Shown: positions 53,193 through 63,257 of the stretch, piece by piece
Numbering within the stretch: position 1 is the first letter of the stretch
Layout of the letters: each line of letters starts with the position of its first letter
NCBI GenBank assembly: GCA_948466265.1
Contig: CAOJZU010000001.1
Span: forward strand, 103,290 to 167,289
Source of the DNA: an uncultured Clostridium sp.
GTDB lineage: Bacteria > Bacillota_A > Clostridia > TANB77 > CAG-508
Reading direction: 5' to 3'
DNA length: 64,000 nucleotides
Made by a program: the position numbers and the translations under genes
Notes under the pieces: generated by a model
Seen by the model: the letters and a program-made list of their open reading frames with translations, nothing else
Told to the model about the DNA's origin: nothing
The model's database searches: none

Positions 53193-54124
53193 ATGAAATT
53201 AGCTAGAATTTATAATCAAAATAGAGCATTTATAATTGCAGGAGTATTCATCATAGCCCTTATAATTGTTATTATACAAATGCTGAATGGATATGTAAAA
53301 GAACAGCAAGAAATGGCTAAAAATAGGGTAGAGAATAGTAGTACTGTGGATAATAGTACTACTATTTCTAGCGGAAACACAAGTGTCATAACTGGAGAAG
53401 AAGTAAAAACAAATGAACAAAGTAAAAATACCATTAAAAAATTTGTAGAATATTGTAATAACAAAGAGATAGAAAAAGCATACAGCATGTTAAGTGAAGA
53501 CTGTAAGAAATTAATATATTCTGATATAGAAAAATTCAAAATAAACTATATAGATAGAATATTTTATATTTATAGGTTGTATACACTAGAAAATTGGTTT
53601 GAAACATTGAGTCTTAAAACATATTATATAAAATATACAGAAGACATTTTAGCAAGTCGGAAATGCGTCTTCTAAAGACAACAAAGGAGATTATATTACG
53701 GTCACCAAAGATAATCATATAAATATAAATAGTTTTGTTGGTACAGAGGAAATAAATAAAGGGAAAACAAAAGATGGAATTACAATAAATGTAGCCAAAA
53801 TGTATTACTATATGGACTATACAATACTTAGTTTAGAAGTCGAAAATAATACAAATGGAGTAATTGCACTAGATTCAAAAGCTAATATAAATACTACATT
53901 GATATATGATACAAATAATGTAGAATATGAAGCATTTTTAAATGAAAAAGCAGAAGAAGAATTACAAGTTAGAAGAAATGCAAAAAGAACAATAAATATA
54001 AAATTCAATAAAATATATAATCCAAATAGTAGAACATTAAAACGGAATTTTCTTTGATGATGTTATATTAGATTACGAAGGAGAAAATAGAAAACAAGTA
54101 AAATTTAATGTAGAAGTATACTAA
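53193..54124 (+). CDS. Membrane-anchored T4SS accessory protein (two CGG +1 sites)
   Basis: 309 residues after shifts at 53658 and 54043. One N-terminal membrane helix (residues 11-30), then a Ser/Thr linker and a domain with EYCNNKEIEKAYSMLSEDCKKLIYSD (helical), followed by a beta-rich domain: GNASSKDNKGDYITVTKDNH, YYYMDYTILSLEVENNTNG; the second shift gives TLKGIFFDDVILDYEGENRK. Layout like VirB8/TraH or cell-wall-side T4SS proteins. Family not recognised. Similar to 57010 in plan. Confidence 0.6.
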
Positions 54125-54150
54125 AATATAAAGAATGAGAGGGCATAAGT

Positions 54151-56991
54151 ATGGACGATGAAGAAAGACAAGACCAAAGAGAAAATAGAAGAATAGTAGA
54201 CACAATGAAAAATGGAGCTAAAAAAGCAGGTAGTTTCATAATGAAGTTAAGGAAATTTCTTATGCTTGTTTTTACAACAAAAGCTGGTATTATTCTTTTT
54301 GTTATAATAGGAGTTGTGGCACTACTTGCTGGATTGACACACATAGTAGATATAAGAGGCTCAACAGATATAACAGATGTTGCAACAGATACAATAATAA
54401 CACAAAATACTGAAATAGTACAAGCACCAAACCCAGACGATGGATACTATTTTCAAATAAGTGATGACATTATAGATCAGTTTTTAGTAGAATTAAACCG
54501 TGCATACTATGAAGGACGTTATCTAGACCACATAAAAACAGGATTTGGAGATGAAAAATATAAGGATAAAGATGGTGATGTAAATGAGGTAATAAATGGT
54601 ATTACTTCAGGTATTAGTGATGGAAATGTTGTAAATCAAAGTGACTTTGTGTATGATCCAGAAGTTGCGGATATAAAAGAAAAAGATATACAGGAATGGT
54701 TTAATGCAGAAGATTATAAAGATTATCTTATAAAATTTATAAGAGCAGAAATTGCAAGTATGTATCCAAAACTTGGAGATTATCAAGGACTAGACACAGT
54801 AAATGACTCAAAGAGCAATCCAAGAGATATATATCGGAAACTATGTAGCACAAGGTGTAGTACAAATTCAAAGAACACTTATGAATCAGGATCGGAACAA
54901 CTCAGCCACCAATAACACTTACATATAAGCCATATGAAGAATTTACTAAAATGATAAAAAATAACGACAAAGAAGCACTAAAGTATTTTTCTATGCAAGA
55001 GTCTTATGGAGTAATACATTTTGCAACATATAAGGAAGTAATTGTAACACTTAATGGAGCGAGACAAGAAGAAATGTGTTCATATGTGCTTACGGAAAAT
55101 ACTATGTCATATAAATCGGTTGCAAATCTTTGTAGTATGCCAGTAAACTTTTTATTTAATCTACTTAGAGAAACAGATAACCCTGAATGGACTATGGCAG
55201 TAATAGATTTGCTTTTGGAAGAGCAAAATACAGATTTAGTATTAATGATACAAGACCAAATAAATAAAGATGTTAATACACAGATACAGACATTTCGTTT
55301 TGTACATAAAACTAAGGTAGAAAAATACACAGGACGAGGATATGACGAAAACGGGCATGCAAAAAGTCCATCATATAATGGAAGTGAGTTTAAGGGATAT
55401 AAATGGCCTGCTGGTGGAGAAGAGGTAGATACTTGGATTAGAACAACATACACAAATACAACAACGGTATTTGTAAAAAGGGCATATACATGGTGCTTAG
55501 ACTTTGAACAAGAGGCTATACCAAATAATACTGAAGAACTGCGGAGAACATGTCACAACAGAACAGACTTATTCAGAATCAGACTTTGCGAATTTAAGTT
55601 ATCATGAAATTTCAAGAAGTGGTGATATAAGTCATGATGACGGAGTATCGTCTTCAGTTACAGTGGTAGAAGAGTCCGAAAGACTTCTTCACCATATAGA
55701 GGAATGGACAGATGTATGGAACTGGGGATGGACAATAAATATAATTCAAGAGAAAAGAATAAATTATGAAAAATTTTTAGGAACATGGAAAAATGGTGCA
55801 GGAATATATTCGAAAGGTGTAAAATATGACCCTAATGGAAAATTAGTAGGATATAGTATGCCAGACGATCCACTTGCAATAGGATATCCTGCTGATGATA
55901 TTGCAGAAGAGCAATGGCAAAATATTGACGAATTAATATACATACTTGGCAATCATGCAGATACACAAATGCATGAAGTGCTAATGATGTATTATTGGAA
56001 TATATACTTTGGCGAAGAAGTATATGATATTGACTTAGAGGCTCTATTAGGATTATTTAATACAGATACATTCATAGGATTTGGAGGTTATGGCGCTGGT
56101 GGATCAGGTGGCTATGGAGGAATGTATGGTGGAGGATTTGTAGTAAAAGTAGACGAACTAACTTCTGCTCCAATACTTACAGAAACACAGCTAAATTCAG
56201 CATTAGAATCTTGGCTTTCAGGACAGCAATTGTCAAATGCTAAAGACGTTTTGACTACAGTAAGAGGATGTGAAACAAGATATAAAATAAATTCAGTATT
56301 TACATATGCACTTATGATGCAAGAATGCTCTATGGGAACAGCAAATACTAGTTGGGTTAGAGAAAATAACTGGACAAGTTTAGTAGGATATCGGACATGT
56401 ACAATATCCTACCCCTAATGCAAATATTGAAGTATTTGCAAGAATGATTGCAACTGGAAATATATATTTTAGACAAGGAAGAGATACAGTATATGAAATA
56501 GGAGAGAAATATTGTACAAGTCCACCACCACCTGCGTGGGCAAATGGTGTATCAGGACATATGATGGATATTTATAATGCAGCAGGACTTAATGTAGTAA
56601 TGCCATCTATAGGTGAAGGTGGAAGAGAAGAAATAGTAAATCTTGCTATGCAACAAATAGGAAAACCATATTTATGGGGTGCAGAAGGACCGAATGCTTT
56701 TGACTGTTCAGGACTTGTTAAATATGTATATTCTTCATTTGGAATTTCATGTCCACGTTCAACTGATGCTTACAAACCAAAATTAAAATCAAATGAAATA
56801 AGCTGGAGTGAAGCAGAACCCCGGAGATATACTTATAATATTTAAAGAAGAACGTACAAACGCTAGTTGTCGGACATGCAGCAATATATCTCGGAAATGA
56901 CACATATTTACATGCACCTTCTTCAGGAAAAACAGTAACAACTGCATCAGGTGCATCAAAAAGATTTAGACATGTATTTAGGTTTACTTAA
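54151..56991 (+). CDS. Membrane-anchored wall hydrolase with NlpC/P60 domain (six CGG +1 sites)
   Basis: 944 residues after shifts at 54835, 54893, 55542, 56392, 56822 and 56871. Cytoplasmic basic N-terminus, membrane helix (about 47-68), long extracellular region (Gly-rich GYGAGGSGGYGGMYGGG near 56088), a lysozyme or glucosaminidase-like segment (FTYALMMQECSMGTANTSW ... LVGYGHVQYPTPNANIEVFARM) and C-terminal NlpC/P60: KPYLWGAEGPNAFDCSGLVKYVYSSF with catalytic Cys, and after two shifts GHAAIYLGNDTYLHAP with catalytic His. VirB1-like role: opens peptidoglycan for the T4SS. Six shifts must all work to give the full protein. Confidence 0.82.
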
Positions 56992-57009
56992 AATAAAAGG
57001 AGGTTCTAA

Positions 57010-58299
57010 ATGAGAAGAACAAATATAATACTGATCATAATGATAGCTGTGATTGTAATAATTATAATTCTACTTGGAATACTATTAAGTGCAAATAAGA
57101 AAAAGGTAGAAGAATATGGAGAAGAACTTCCAAGCGAAATATCAGAAAAAGTACCAGAAGGATTAAATCCACAAGATGACCCTGAAATGTTTTATTCAGT
57201 TTCAAATTATGTACAATCATATTTAGACTATGGTAGTATAAATTTTGAAACTAGAGAAGATAAAACTTTAGAAGAAAAATGCGAAATGTTTCTTGATATT
57301 TTAAATGAAAATTATAAGAAAAGAAATAACCTAAATTCTAATAATATTATAGAGCATATGTATAAAGGAGAAAATCACTTAGCATTTTATCCACTTCATA
57401 TGAAGCAATTAATAGAAGGTAATATATTCATAAATGTAGTACATGGCATTATAGAAGATTATGAAACAGGAGATTACTTGCAAAATGCATATTATATTGT
57501 AAGGCTAGATGTAAATACTTATGCAGTTGATGTTGAACCTGTAAATAATGTGAAATCAATAGATGAAGTTCAAATATCAAAAGATACAAAAGAAATTATG
57601 CTAAATGATTATAATGAATATGTATCAGTCACAATAAATATTCCAAACCTTATAAATAGATACATGTCAAATTATAAAATACTTTGTAAAAATTATCCAG
57701 ATTTAGCTTATAACTATCTAGACAAGGAGTATAGAGAAAAAAGATATGGAAGTTTGGAAGAGTTTAAACAAGAAGTAAGTAAAGAAAGTAATGAAGACAT
57801 TATAATGAAAAGCTATAAAGTAGAACAACAGGAAGGATACAGAAGGATAGTATGTCTTGATGAAAAAGGGAGATACTATATAATAAATGAAACATCTACA
57901 ATGGAATATACACTTATTTTAGACACATACACAATAAATATACCTGAATTCTCAGAAAAATACCAAAAAGCAAATGCACAGGAAAAAGTTGTGTTAAACA
58001 TAGATAGATTTATGAAAGCATTAAATGATAAAAATTATAAATTTGCATATAGCGTCTTAGCAGATAGCTTTAAAGAAAGAAACTTTAAGACACTTTCAGA
58101 CTTTGAAAATTATGCAAAAGCAAATTTTTATGAAAATAATAAATTTTCATATGAAAAATTTGGAAATGAAGCAGATACATACTATACATATGAAGTAAAA
58201 ATTTTGAATGATGGTACAGAAGATATAGGAAAAACAAAGACATTTATAGTATTACTAAAGACAGGAACAGATTTTGAATTATCATTTAATTTAGAATAA
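57010..58299 (+). CDS. Membrane-anchored T4SS accessory protein
   Basis: 429 residues. N-terminal membrane helix (residues 3-26), then four or five repeated globular segments with a pattern of Tyr and acidic residues (SYLDYGSINFETRED; YKILCKNYPDLAYNYLDKEY; MKALNDKNYKFAYSVLADSF). The helical module NIDRFMKALNDKNYKFAY resembles KKFVEYCNNKEIEKAYSML of 53193. No in-frame CGG. Likely extracellular structural or adhesion part of locus C; not recognised further. Confidence 0.55.
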   Translation: MRRTNIILIIMIAVIVIIIILLGILLSANKKKVEEYGEELPSEISEKVPEGLNPQDDPEMFYSVSNYVQSYLDYGSINFETREDKTLEEKCEMFLDILNENYKKRNNLNSNNIIEHMYKGENHLAFYPLHMKQLIEGNIFINVVHGIIEDYETGDYLQNAYYIVRLDVNTYAVDVEPVNNVKSIDEVQISKDTKEIMLNDYNEYVSVTINIPNLINRYMSNYKILCKNYPDLAYNYLDKEYREKRYGSLEEFKQEVSKESNEDIIMKSYKVEQQEGYRRIVCLDEKGRYYIINETSTMEYTLILDTYTINIPEFSEKYQKANAQEKVVLNIDRFMKALNDKNYKFAYSVLADSFKERNFKTLSDFENYAKANFYENNKFSYEKFGNEADTYYTYEVKILNDGTEDIGKTKTFIVLLKTGTDFELSFNLE

Positions 58300-58321
58300 A
58301 AGTATAGAAAAAATTAACATA

Positions 58322-58352
58322 TAAATAGGCACTTTAGTAGGTGCCTATTTAT
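58322..58352 (+). terminator. Terminator after 57010-58299
   Basis: Stem AATAGGCACTT / AGGTGCCTATT around TAGT-type loop. Confidence 0.7.
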
Positions 58353-58454
58353 TACATTTTGTAACAAAATTGTAATACAATTGTAATATAAAATTTTGAA
58401 AAATGTGATATAATAAGTAATAATTATCGAAAGAAAAAGGAGGGAAGAAAAAGT

Positions 58455-59830
58455 ATGTTTAATGAAACATTAGATAAAATAACTGTAATCCAGTTGGAAG
58501 CATACCTTAATTCCCTAGAAAAAGAAAAAAGTAAAGAGATACAAAAAAGAGTACATGATTACAAATTAGACTGCAATATGCAAATGAAAAAGGTAAGAAA
58601 AGGTCAAATAGCAAAAATAGAAAAAGAAGCAGATAAAGAATATAAAGAATTATTTATAATTAGAGATCAAATTTTAGAATTGCTTGACGAAATTAAAGAT
58701 ATACCAAGTGATATAGAAGAATTAAAAATTGCAGAATATATGTTATATAGAGTAGATATAAGAAAAGCAGAAAAGATTGTAAATAAGGCAAAAAAGCAAT
58801 TAGAAAAAAGATATAATGATATACAAGTAGATGTAGAAGGAAAGATTCAAGAATTCCCATTACTTAGGGATGTAACAGAAATAGGTTATATTCAAAGTGA
58901 TTTAGGGGAAGCAAAACTTCAGTTAACAAAAGAACAATATAAATTAGAATGTACAGAAGAAGAAAGAAAACAATTGATAAAAAAAGAATTGGATATGATA
59001 GAACAAGCAAAAAGCTTTAACAGCATTCCGATTCCACATGAAATACTAAAGAATTTAGACAAGGATATTCAGTCAAAAATGCAAAAGTTTAACACAATAA
59101 GAGAAAAAAGGATAAGAATATTAAACACAATGGAGATAGACTATGAAAAACTAACTGTTCCTAGGGAAATAGAAAATGCAGTAGAAGATGCAACTAAAAT
59201 TATCGAAGACTGTAAATATATTCTGACTAAAGCTGAATATAACACTGTCAAAAATGCACTCATAAGAAGAAAAAAGAAAGTATATAGAAGCACTAAAGAT
59301 ATAAGATCTATAATTAATACAAAAGAAAATAAGACAGGAATTTCAAACTTTAATATTCAAAGTGCAAGATACTTAAGAATGGGAAATTTGAGAGAAACAA
59401 TAGCTAAAGCTACAAATCTAATAAAGGAAAATCCTTTAGACCAATTAGAAGAACAGCTTGAAAAACTAAAAATTTCATATGAAAGAGAAAAACAATTTGC
59501 TTCTGTAATAGAAAATTTAAATGATGGAATTCGGTGGGAATAATGCTGAAGTAAAGGCTTATGAACAGCAGATAAAGAGTTTGGAAAGCAAACTTTTAAA
59601 TTCCAAAAGAATAGTATCAGAAGAACAAGAGAAAATAAAAAATGCAAAAAAAGAATTATTAGTTTTATGGAAAATGGAAATAAATGCGGCAGTATCTAAG
59701 AAGAAAGAGAATACTTTAAGATTGCAAACGGTTAACCTTACAAAAGAATCTAGGGAAGAACAAAAGGGTATAAATAATACATTTAGAAAACTAAAGAAAG
59801 CATCACGGTGGAAAGCATGCATGCACTTAA
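58455..59830 (+). CDS. Long coiled-coil protein (two CGG +1 sites)
   Basis: 457 residues after shifts at 59532 and 59806. Almost entirely helical, rich in Glu and Lys with heptad patterns (EADKEYKELFIIRDQILELL; IVNKAKKQLEKRYNDIQV). The first shift gives NLNDGIGGNNAEVKAYEQQIKSLESKLL, continuing the helix; the second ends the protein as SGGKHACT (zero frame would end RWKACMHLK). No signal or domain recognised. Last gene of locus C before the terminator; could be a regulator or scaffold. Confidence 0.55.
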
Positions 59831-59847
59831 AATAATATGAATTAAAG

Positions 59848-59886
59848 CACCTCTATGCACATATAAATTTGTATAGAGGTGTTTTT
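59848..59886 (+). terminator. Terminator overlapping the ribosome site of the next gene
   Basis: Stem CACCTCTAT / ATAGAGGTG with T6. The right arm contains GAGGTG, which is also the Shine-Dalgarno sequence 8 bases before the TTG at 59889. Confidence 0.75.
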
Positions 59887-59888
59887 TA

Positions 59889-61195
59889 TTGTATAACAAA
59901 AAATTAAAAAAGATAGTAGTAATTATTATATTGATTGTAATAATTACTTTGCAAACTGCTGTATATGCAGAAAATATTGATGAAGAATTTGACTTTAGCC
60001 AGCTTAATGAATTTTTACAAGATGTTCGGAGTAGAGATAAATAAGGTACCTAATATAAATTCAAGACATGCTGTTATATATGATAGAGCTACTCGGAAAT
60101 ATATTATATGGAAAAAAAGAAAATGAGAAATGCAAAATGGCATCAACTACCAAAATAATGACAGCAATAATAGTACTAGAAAATGAAAAAAATATTGATA
60201 AAAAAGTAAGGGTTTCGCAAAAAGCTGCAGGAACAGGAGGATCAAGATTAGGATTAAAAAAAGATGATGAAATATCAGTAAAAGACTTATTATATGGACT
60301 TCTTATGTGTTCTCGGAAACGACTCAGCAGTTGCACTTGCAGAGCATATTGGGCGGAAGTATAGAAGGCTTTGCAGATTTGATGAATAATAAAGCTAAAG
60401 AGTTAGAAGTATTAAATACACATTTTGTAACTCCACATGGGTTAGATGAAGAAGATCATTACACAACAGCGTATGAACTTGCAAAAATTACAGATTATGC
60501 ACTAAAGAATAAGAAATTTGAAGATATTGTTAGAACAAAAACATATACAGTAAATATCAATGGAAATCCTAAAAATATAAATAATACAAATGAATTGTTG
60601 GGTTCATTAAATCGGAGTATATGGCGTAAAAACAGGATTTACAAATGGAGCTAATAGGTGCTTGGTTGTATCATGCAAAAGAGATAATATGGATATTATT
60701 TCAGTTGTACTTGGGGCAGACACAAAAAAAGATAGGACCAAAGATAGTATAAAGCTAATTGAATATGTATTCAGTAGCTATCAAATGATAGATTTAAAGT
60801 TTATGCTAAATAATGAATTTGATACTCTAGTAGAAAGTGCACAATTTAATATTGTAAAAGGAATAAGCAATAATTTAAGTTTAAATTTAGCAGAAAATGA
60901 AGTAGGGCTGTATGCTGTCCCTAAAAATAAAATAAAAGAAATAACAGTATACTCAGAATTAAAAACGCAGTATGAAGCACCTGTAAAAATACAAGATAAA
61001 GTTGGAAAGATTTATATAAAAGTAGGAGAGGAAACTATATATGAAATAGATATTTTGGCAAAAAATGAAATTAGAAAAAAAGAGATTTGGGATTATTTAA
61101 AAGAATTAAATAATAGATTAACAAAACAATGGGAGCCAAATTTTGGCTTCTATTGTTTTATTAATAAGTCCAATAAGAAAAAATTGCAAGTTTAA
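59889..61195 (+). CDS. D-alanyl-D-alanine carboxypeptidase (S11, five CGG +1 sites)
   Basis: 433 residues after shifts at 60027, 60094, 60314, 60354 and 60613. Signal-like N-terminus ending VYAEN. Motifs: SxxK as KMASTTKIMTAI; SxN as LLMCSGNDSAVALAEHIGGSIEGF, where the G of SGN and the G of GGS both come from CGGN; KTG as GVYGVKTGFTNGANRC, with VYG next to a shift. Carboxypeptidase trims peptidoglycan stem peptides and is membrane-bound through a C-terminal region (DacA/DacF type). Start TTG 59889. No other reading gives an intact SGN triad. Confidence 0.93.
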
Positions 61196-61452
61196 ATTAG
61201 GGGAATCTACAAAGAGGGGGAATATATATTTGAGTTTAACATAATTAAAGGCAACTTTCATTTGCTAGTTATTCTAATTTACCATAGAATTTTACTTAGA
61301 TAAAAAAACAAAAGCTATGTTAAATGAGAATAATATATGGATTGATTATTTAATAAATAAGACTATTTTATCTTTTCTTTTTTTATGATATAATTTATTT
61401 AATTTTATGTTATAATAATCTCGACAAATTACAATTTTGAGGAGAAATAGAA
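61196..61452. other. Intergenic region
   Basis: 257 bases, AT-rich. A possible promoter lies near TTTTATGATATAATTTA (about 61379-61395). The 3' end holds the first copy of TTACAATTTTGA. I see no gene. Confidence 0.5.
61429..61440 (+). repeat. 12-nt leader repeat TTACAATTTTGA (copy 1 of 3)
   Basis: The sequence TTACAATTTTGA precedes the RBS of three genes: 61429 (GNAT), 61973 (DUF4180-like) and 63233 (AraC); the start codons follow 24, 23 and 25 bases after the motif begins. Confidence 0.65.
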
Positions 61453-61965
61453 ATGTTAGAAGTAAGGCAAGAAACTAAAAAAGACTATGAAGAAGTATAT
61501 AATGTAGTAAAAAGAGCATTTGAAACAGCAGAGCATAGTGATGGAAATGAACAAGATTTAGTAGTAAAGTTAAGAAATAGCAATAATTTTATACCACAAT
61601 TATCATTAGTGGCAATTCAAGATAGAAAAATAGTTGGCTATATATTATTTACAAAAATTAAGATAGGAGAATATGAAGAATTAGCATTAGCACCACTTGG
61701 AATATTACCGAAATATCAGAAACAAGGAATAGGTAAAAAGTTAATAGAAAAAGGACATCAAATAGCAAAAGAATTAGGATATCATTATTCTATAGTTTTA
61801 GGCAGTGAAACTTATTATTCTAAAAGTGGATATTCTCCAGCAATAAATTATGGAATAAAAGCACCATTTGAAGTACCAAATGAAAACTTTATGGCAATAA
61901 AATTAAATAATACAGATAAAGAAATAATTGGTATAGTAGAATATGCAAAAGAATTTGGAATATAA
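61453..61965 (+). CDS. GNAT-family N-acetyltransferase
   Basis: 170 residues. MLEVRQETKKDYEEVYNVVK start, acetyl-CoA site ILPKYQKQGIGKKLIEKG, and VLGSETYYSKSGYSPA; matches the YhbS-like subgroup of GNAT. Substrate unknown. RBS GAGGAG in the shared leader. Confidence 0.85.
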   Translation: MLEVRQETKKDYEEVYNVVKRAFETAEHSDGNEQDLVVKLRNSNNFIPQLSLVAIQDRKIVGYILFTKIKIGEYEELALAPLGILPKYQKQGIGKKLIEKGHQIAKELGYHYSIVLGSETYYSKSGYSPAINYGIKAPFEVPNENFMAIKLNNTDKEIIGIVEYAKEFGI

Positions 61966-61995
61966 CTACAAGTTACAATTTTGAAAGGAGCAAAA

Positions 61996-62346
61996 ATGGA
62001 AACAAAAATTATAAATGATATAGCAATAGTAAAAAGTAATGAAATTATAATAAAAGATGTTCAATCAGCAATAGATTTTATTATGACTATCAAATATGAA
62101 ACAAACTGTAACAAAATAGGATTAAATAAAGATGCAGTAGTAGAAGAATTCTTTATATTAAGTAAGGGATTAGCAGGAGAAATTTTACAAAAATTTATAA
62201 ACTATCAGACAAAATTCGCTATATATGGGGATTATTCAAAATATACAAGTAAACCATTAAAAGATTTCATATATGAAAGTAATAATGGTAAAGATATATT
62301 TTTTGTAGAAAATGAAGATAAAGCAATAAAAATGTTAAGTAAGTAG
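61996..62346 (+). CDS. DUF4180-like protein
   Basis: 116 residues from ATG 61996 (AAAGGAG upstream). DVQSAIDFIMTIKYETNCNKIGLNKDAVVEEFFILSKGLAGEILQKFINY matches the DUF4180 pattern, with FAIYGDYSKYTSKPLKDFIYESN. These proteins often stand next to MarR or HTH regulators. Function unknown. Confidence 0.75.
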   Translation: METKIINDIAIVKSNEIIIKDVQSAIDFIMTIKYETNCNKIGLNKDAVVEEFFILSKGLAGEILQKFINYQTKFAIYGDYSKYTSKPLKDFIYESNNGKDIFFVENEDKAIKMLSK

Positions 62347-62445
62347 AAAGATAAATTGCAATTTTTAGTATAGATATGTTTTCTACGGTAAGTAGGTTGA
62401 TAACTTTTATAAAACAACTTATAATTTTTACTAGGAGGAATAATA

Positions 62446-63030
62446 ATGAACAATTATGTAACAGGTAAAATTATAAAGGAACTTAGAGAAAAGAAAAACT
62501 TAACTCAATTAGAATTAGCAAATATGATAGGAGTTAGCGATAAAGCTATTTCAAAATGGGAAACATCAAAAGGTCTGCCAGATATTACTCTTATAGAACC
62601 ACTTGCAAAAGCTCTCAACATATCAGTAATAGAATTGATTTCAGGCGATTATGTGATAAATAACAATAAAGCAAGTAATATAGAAAAATCAAAATTATAT
62701 GTTTGCCCTCTTTGTGGGAATATAATACACTCAATGGGAAAAGCAGTAATAACTTGTTGTGGTATTACTTTACCTGAATTAGAGGCAGAAGAAGTAAACG
62801 ATGCACACAAAATAGATATAGAAAATATAGAAGATGAGCTGTTAATTAGAATAAACCATGAAATGACAAAAGAACACTATATTTCTTTTATTGCATATTC
62901 AAGATATAATAAATTTGAAATAATTAAATTGTATGCAGAAGGAGAAAACGAAGTTAGAATTCCAGCATTAAATAATATAACATTGTATGTTTACTGTAAC
63001 AAACATGGTTTAATTAAACAAAAAATATAA
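62446..63030 (+). CDS. XRE-type regulator fused to a zinc/desulfoferrodoxin-like domain
   Basis: 194 residues. XRE HTH at residues 5-62 (IIKELREKKNLTQLELANMIGVSDKAISKWE), then CPLCGNIIHSMGKAVITCCGITLPELEAEE, which has the Cys-x2-Cys and GxxxxCCG of desulfoferrodoxin-like domains, and a C-terminal part with NHEMTKEHYISFI. Redox or metal-sensing regulator likely. RBS AGGAGGA. Confidence 0.8.
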   Translation: MNNYVTGKIIKELREKKNLTQLELANMIGVSDKAISKWETSKGLPDITLIEPLAKALNISVIELISGDYVINNNKASNIEKSKLYVCPLCGNIIHSMGKAVITCCGITLPELEAEEVNDAHKIDIENIEDELLIRINHEMTKEHYISFIAYSRYNKFEIIKLYAEGENEVRIPALNNITLYVYCNKHGLIKQKI

Positions 63031-63257
63031 ATTATAACACTAAATTGCAAGTTGGTGATGAGTTAGGATAATATAAATTGTTAATAAAAATAGCATAGTT
63101 GTAAAAATATAATTGATAGAAAAAAACTGATTAAAGCATGGTTATTGCAGGAAATTATTGCTGAAAAATTAGGTCTAAGTAAATCTAAAGGATATACTTA
63201 TCACGAATGGAAAGATAGGAGATAATAAGAGATTACAATTTTGAAAGGAAGTAATAT
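63031..63257. other. Intergenic region with a gene remnant
   Basis: Contains a frame of about 38 codons (63115-63225), AWLLQEIIAEKLGLSKSKGY followed by TYHEWKDRR, that has no start codon and looks like the tail of a helical protein, so a decayed gene or a gene starting without ATG. Then the third leader repeat. Nothing else seen. Confidence 0.4.
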
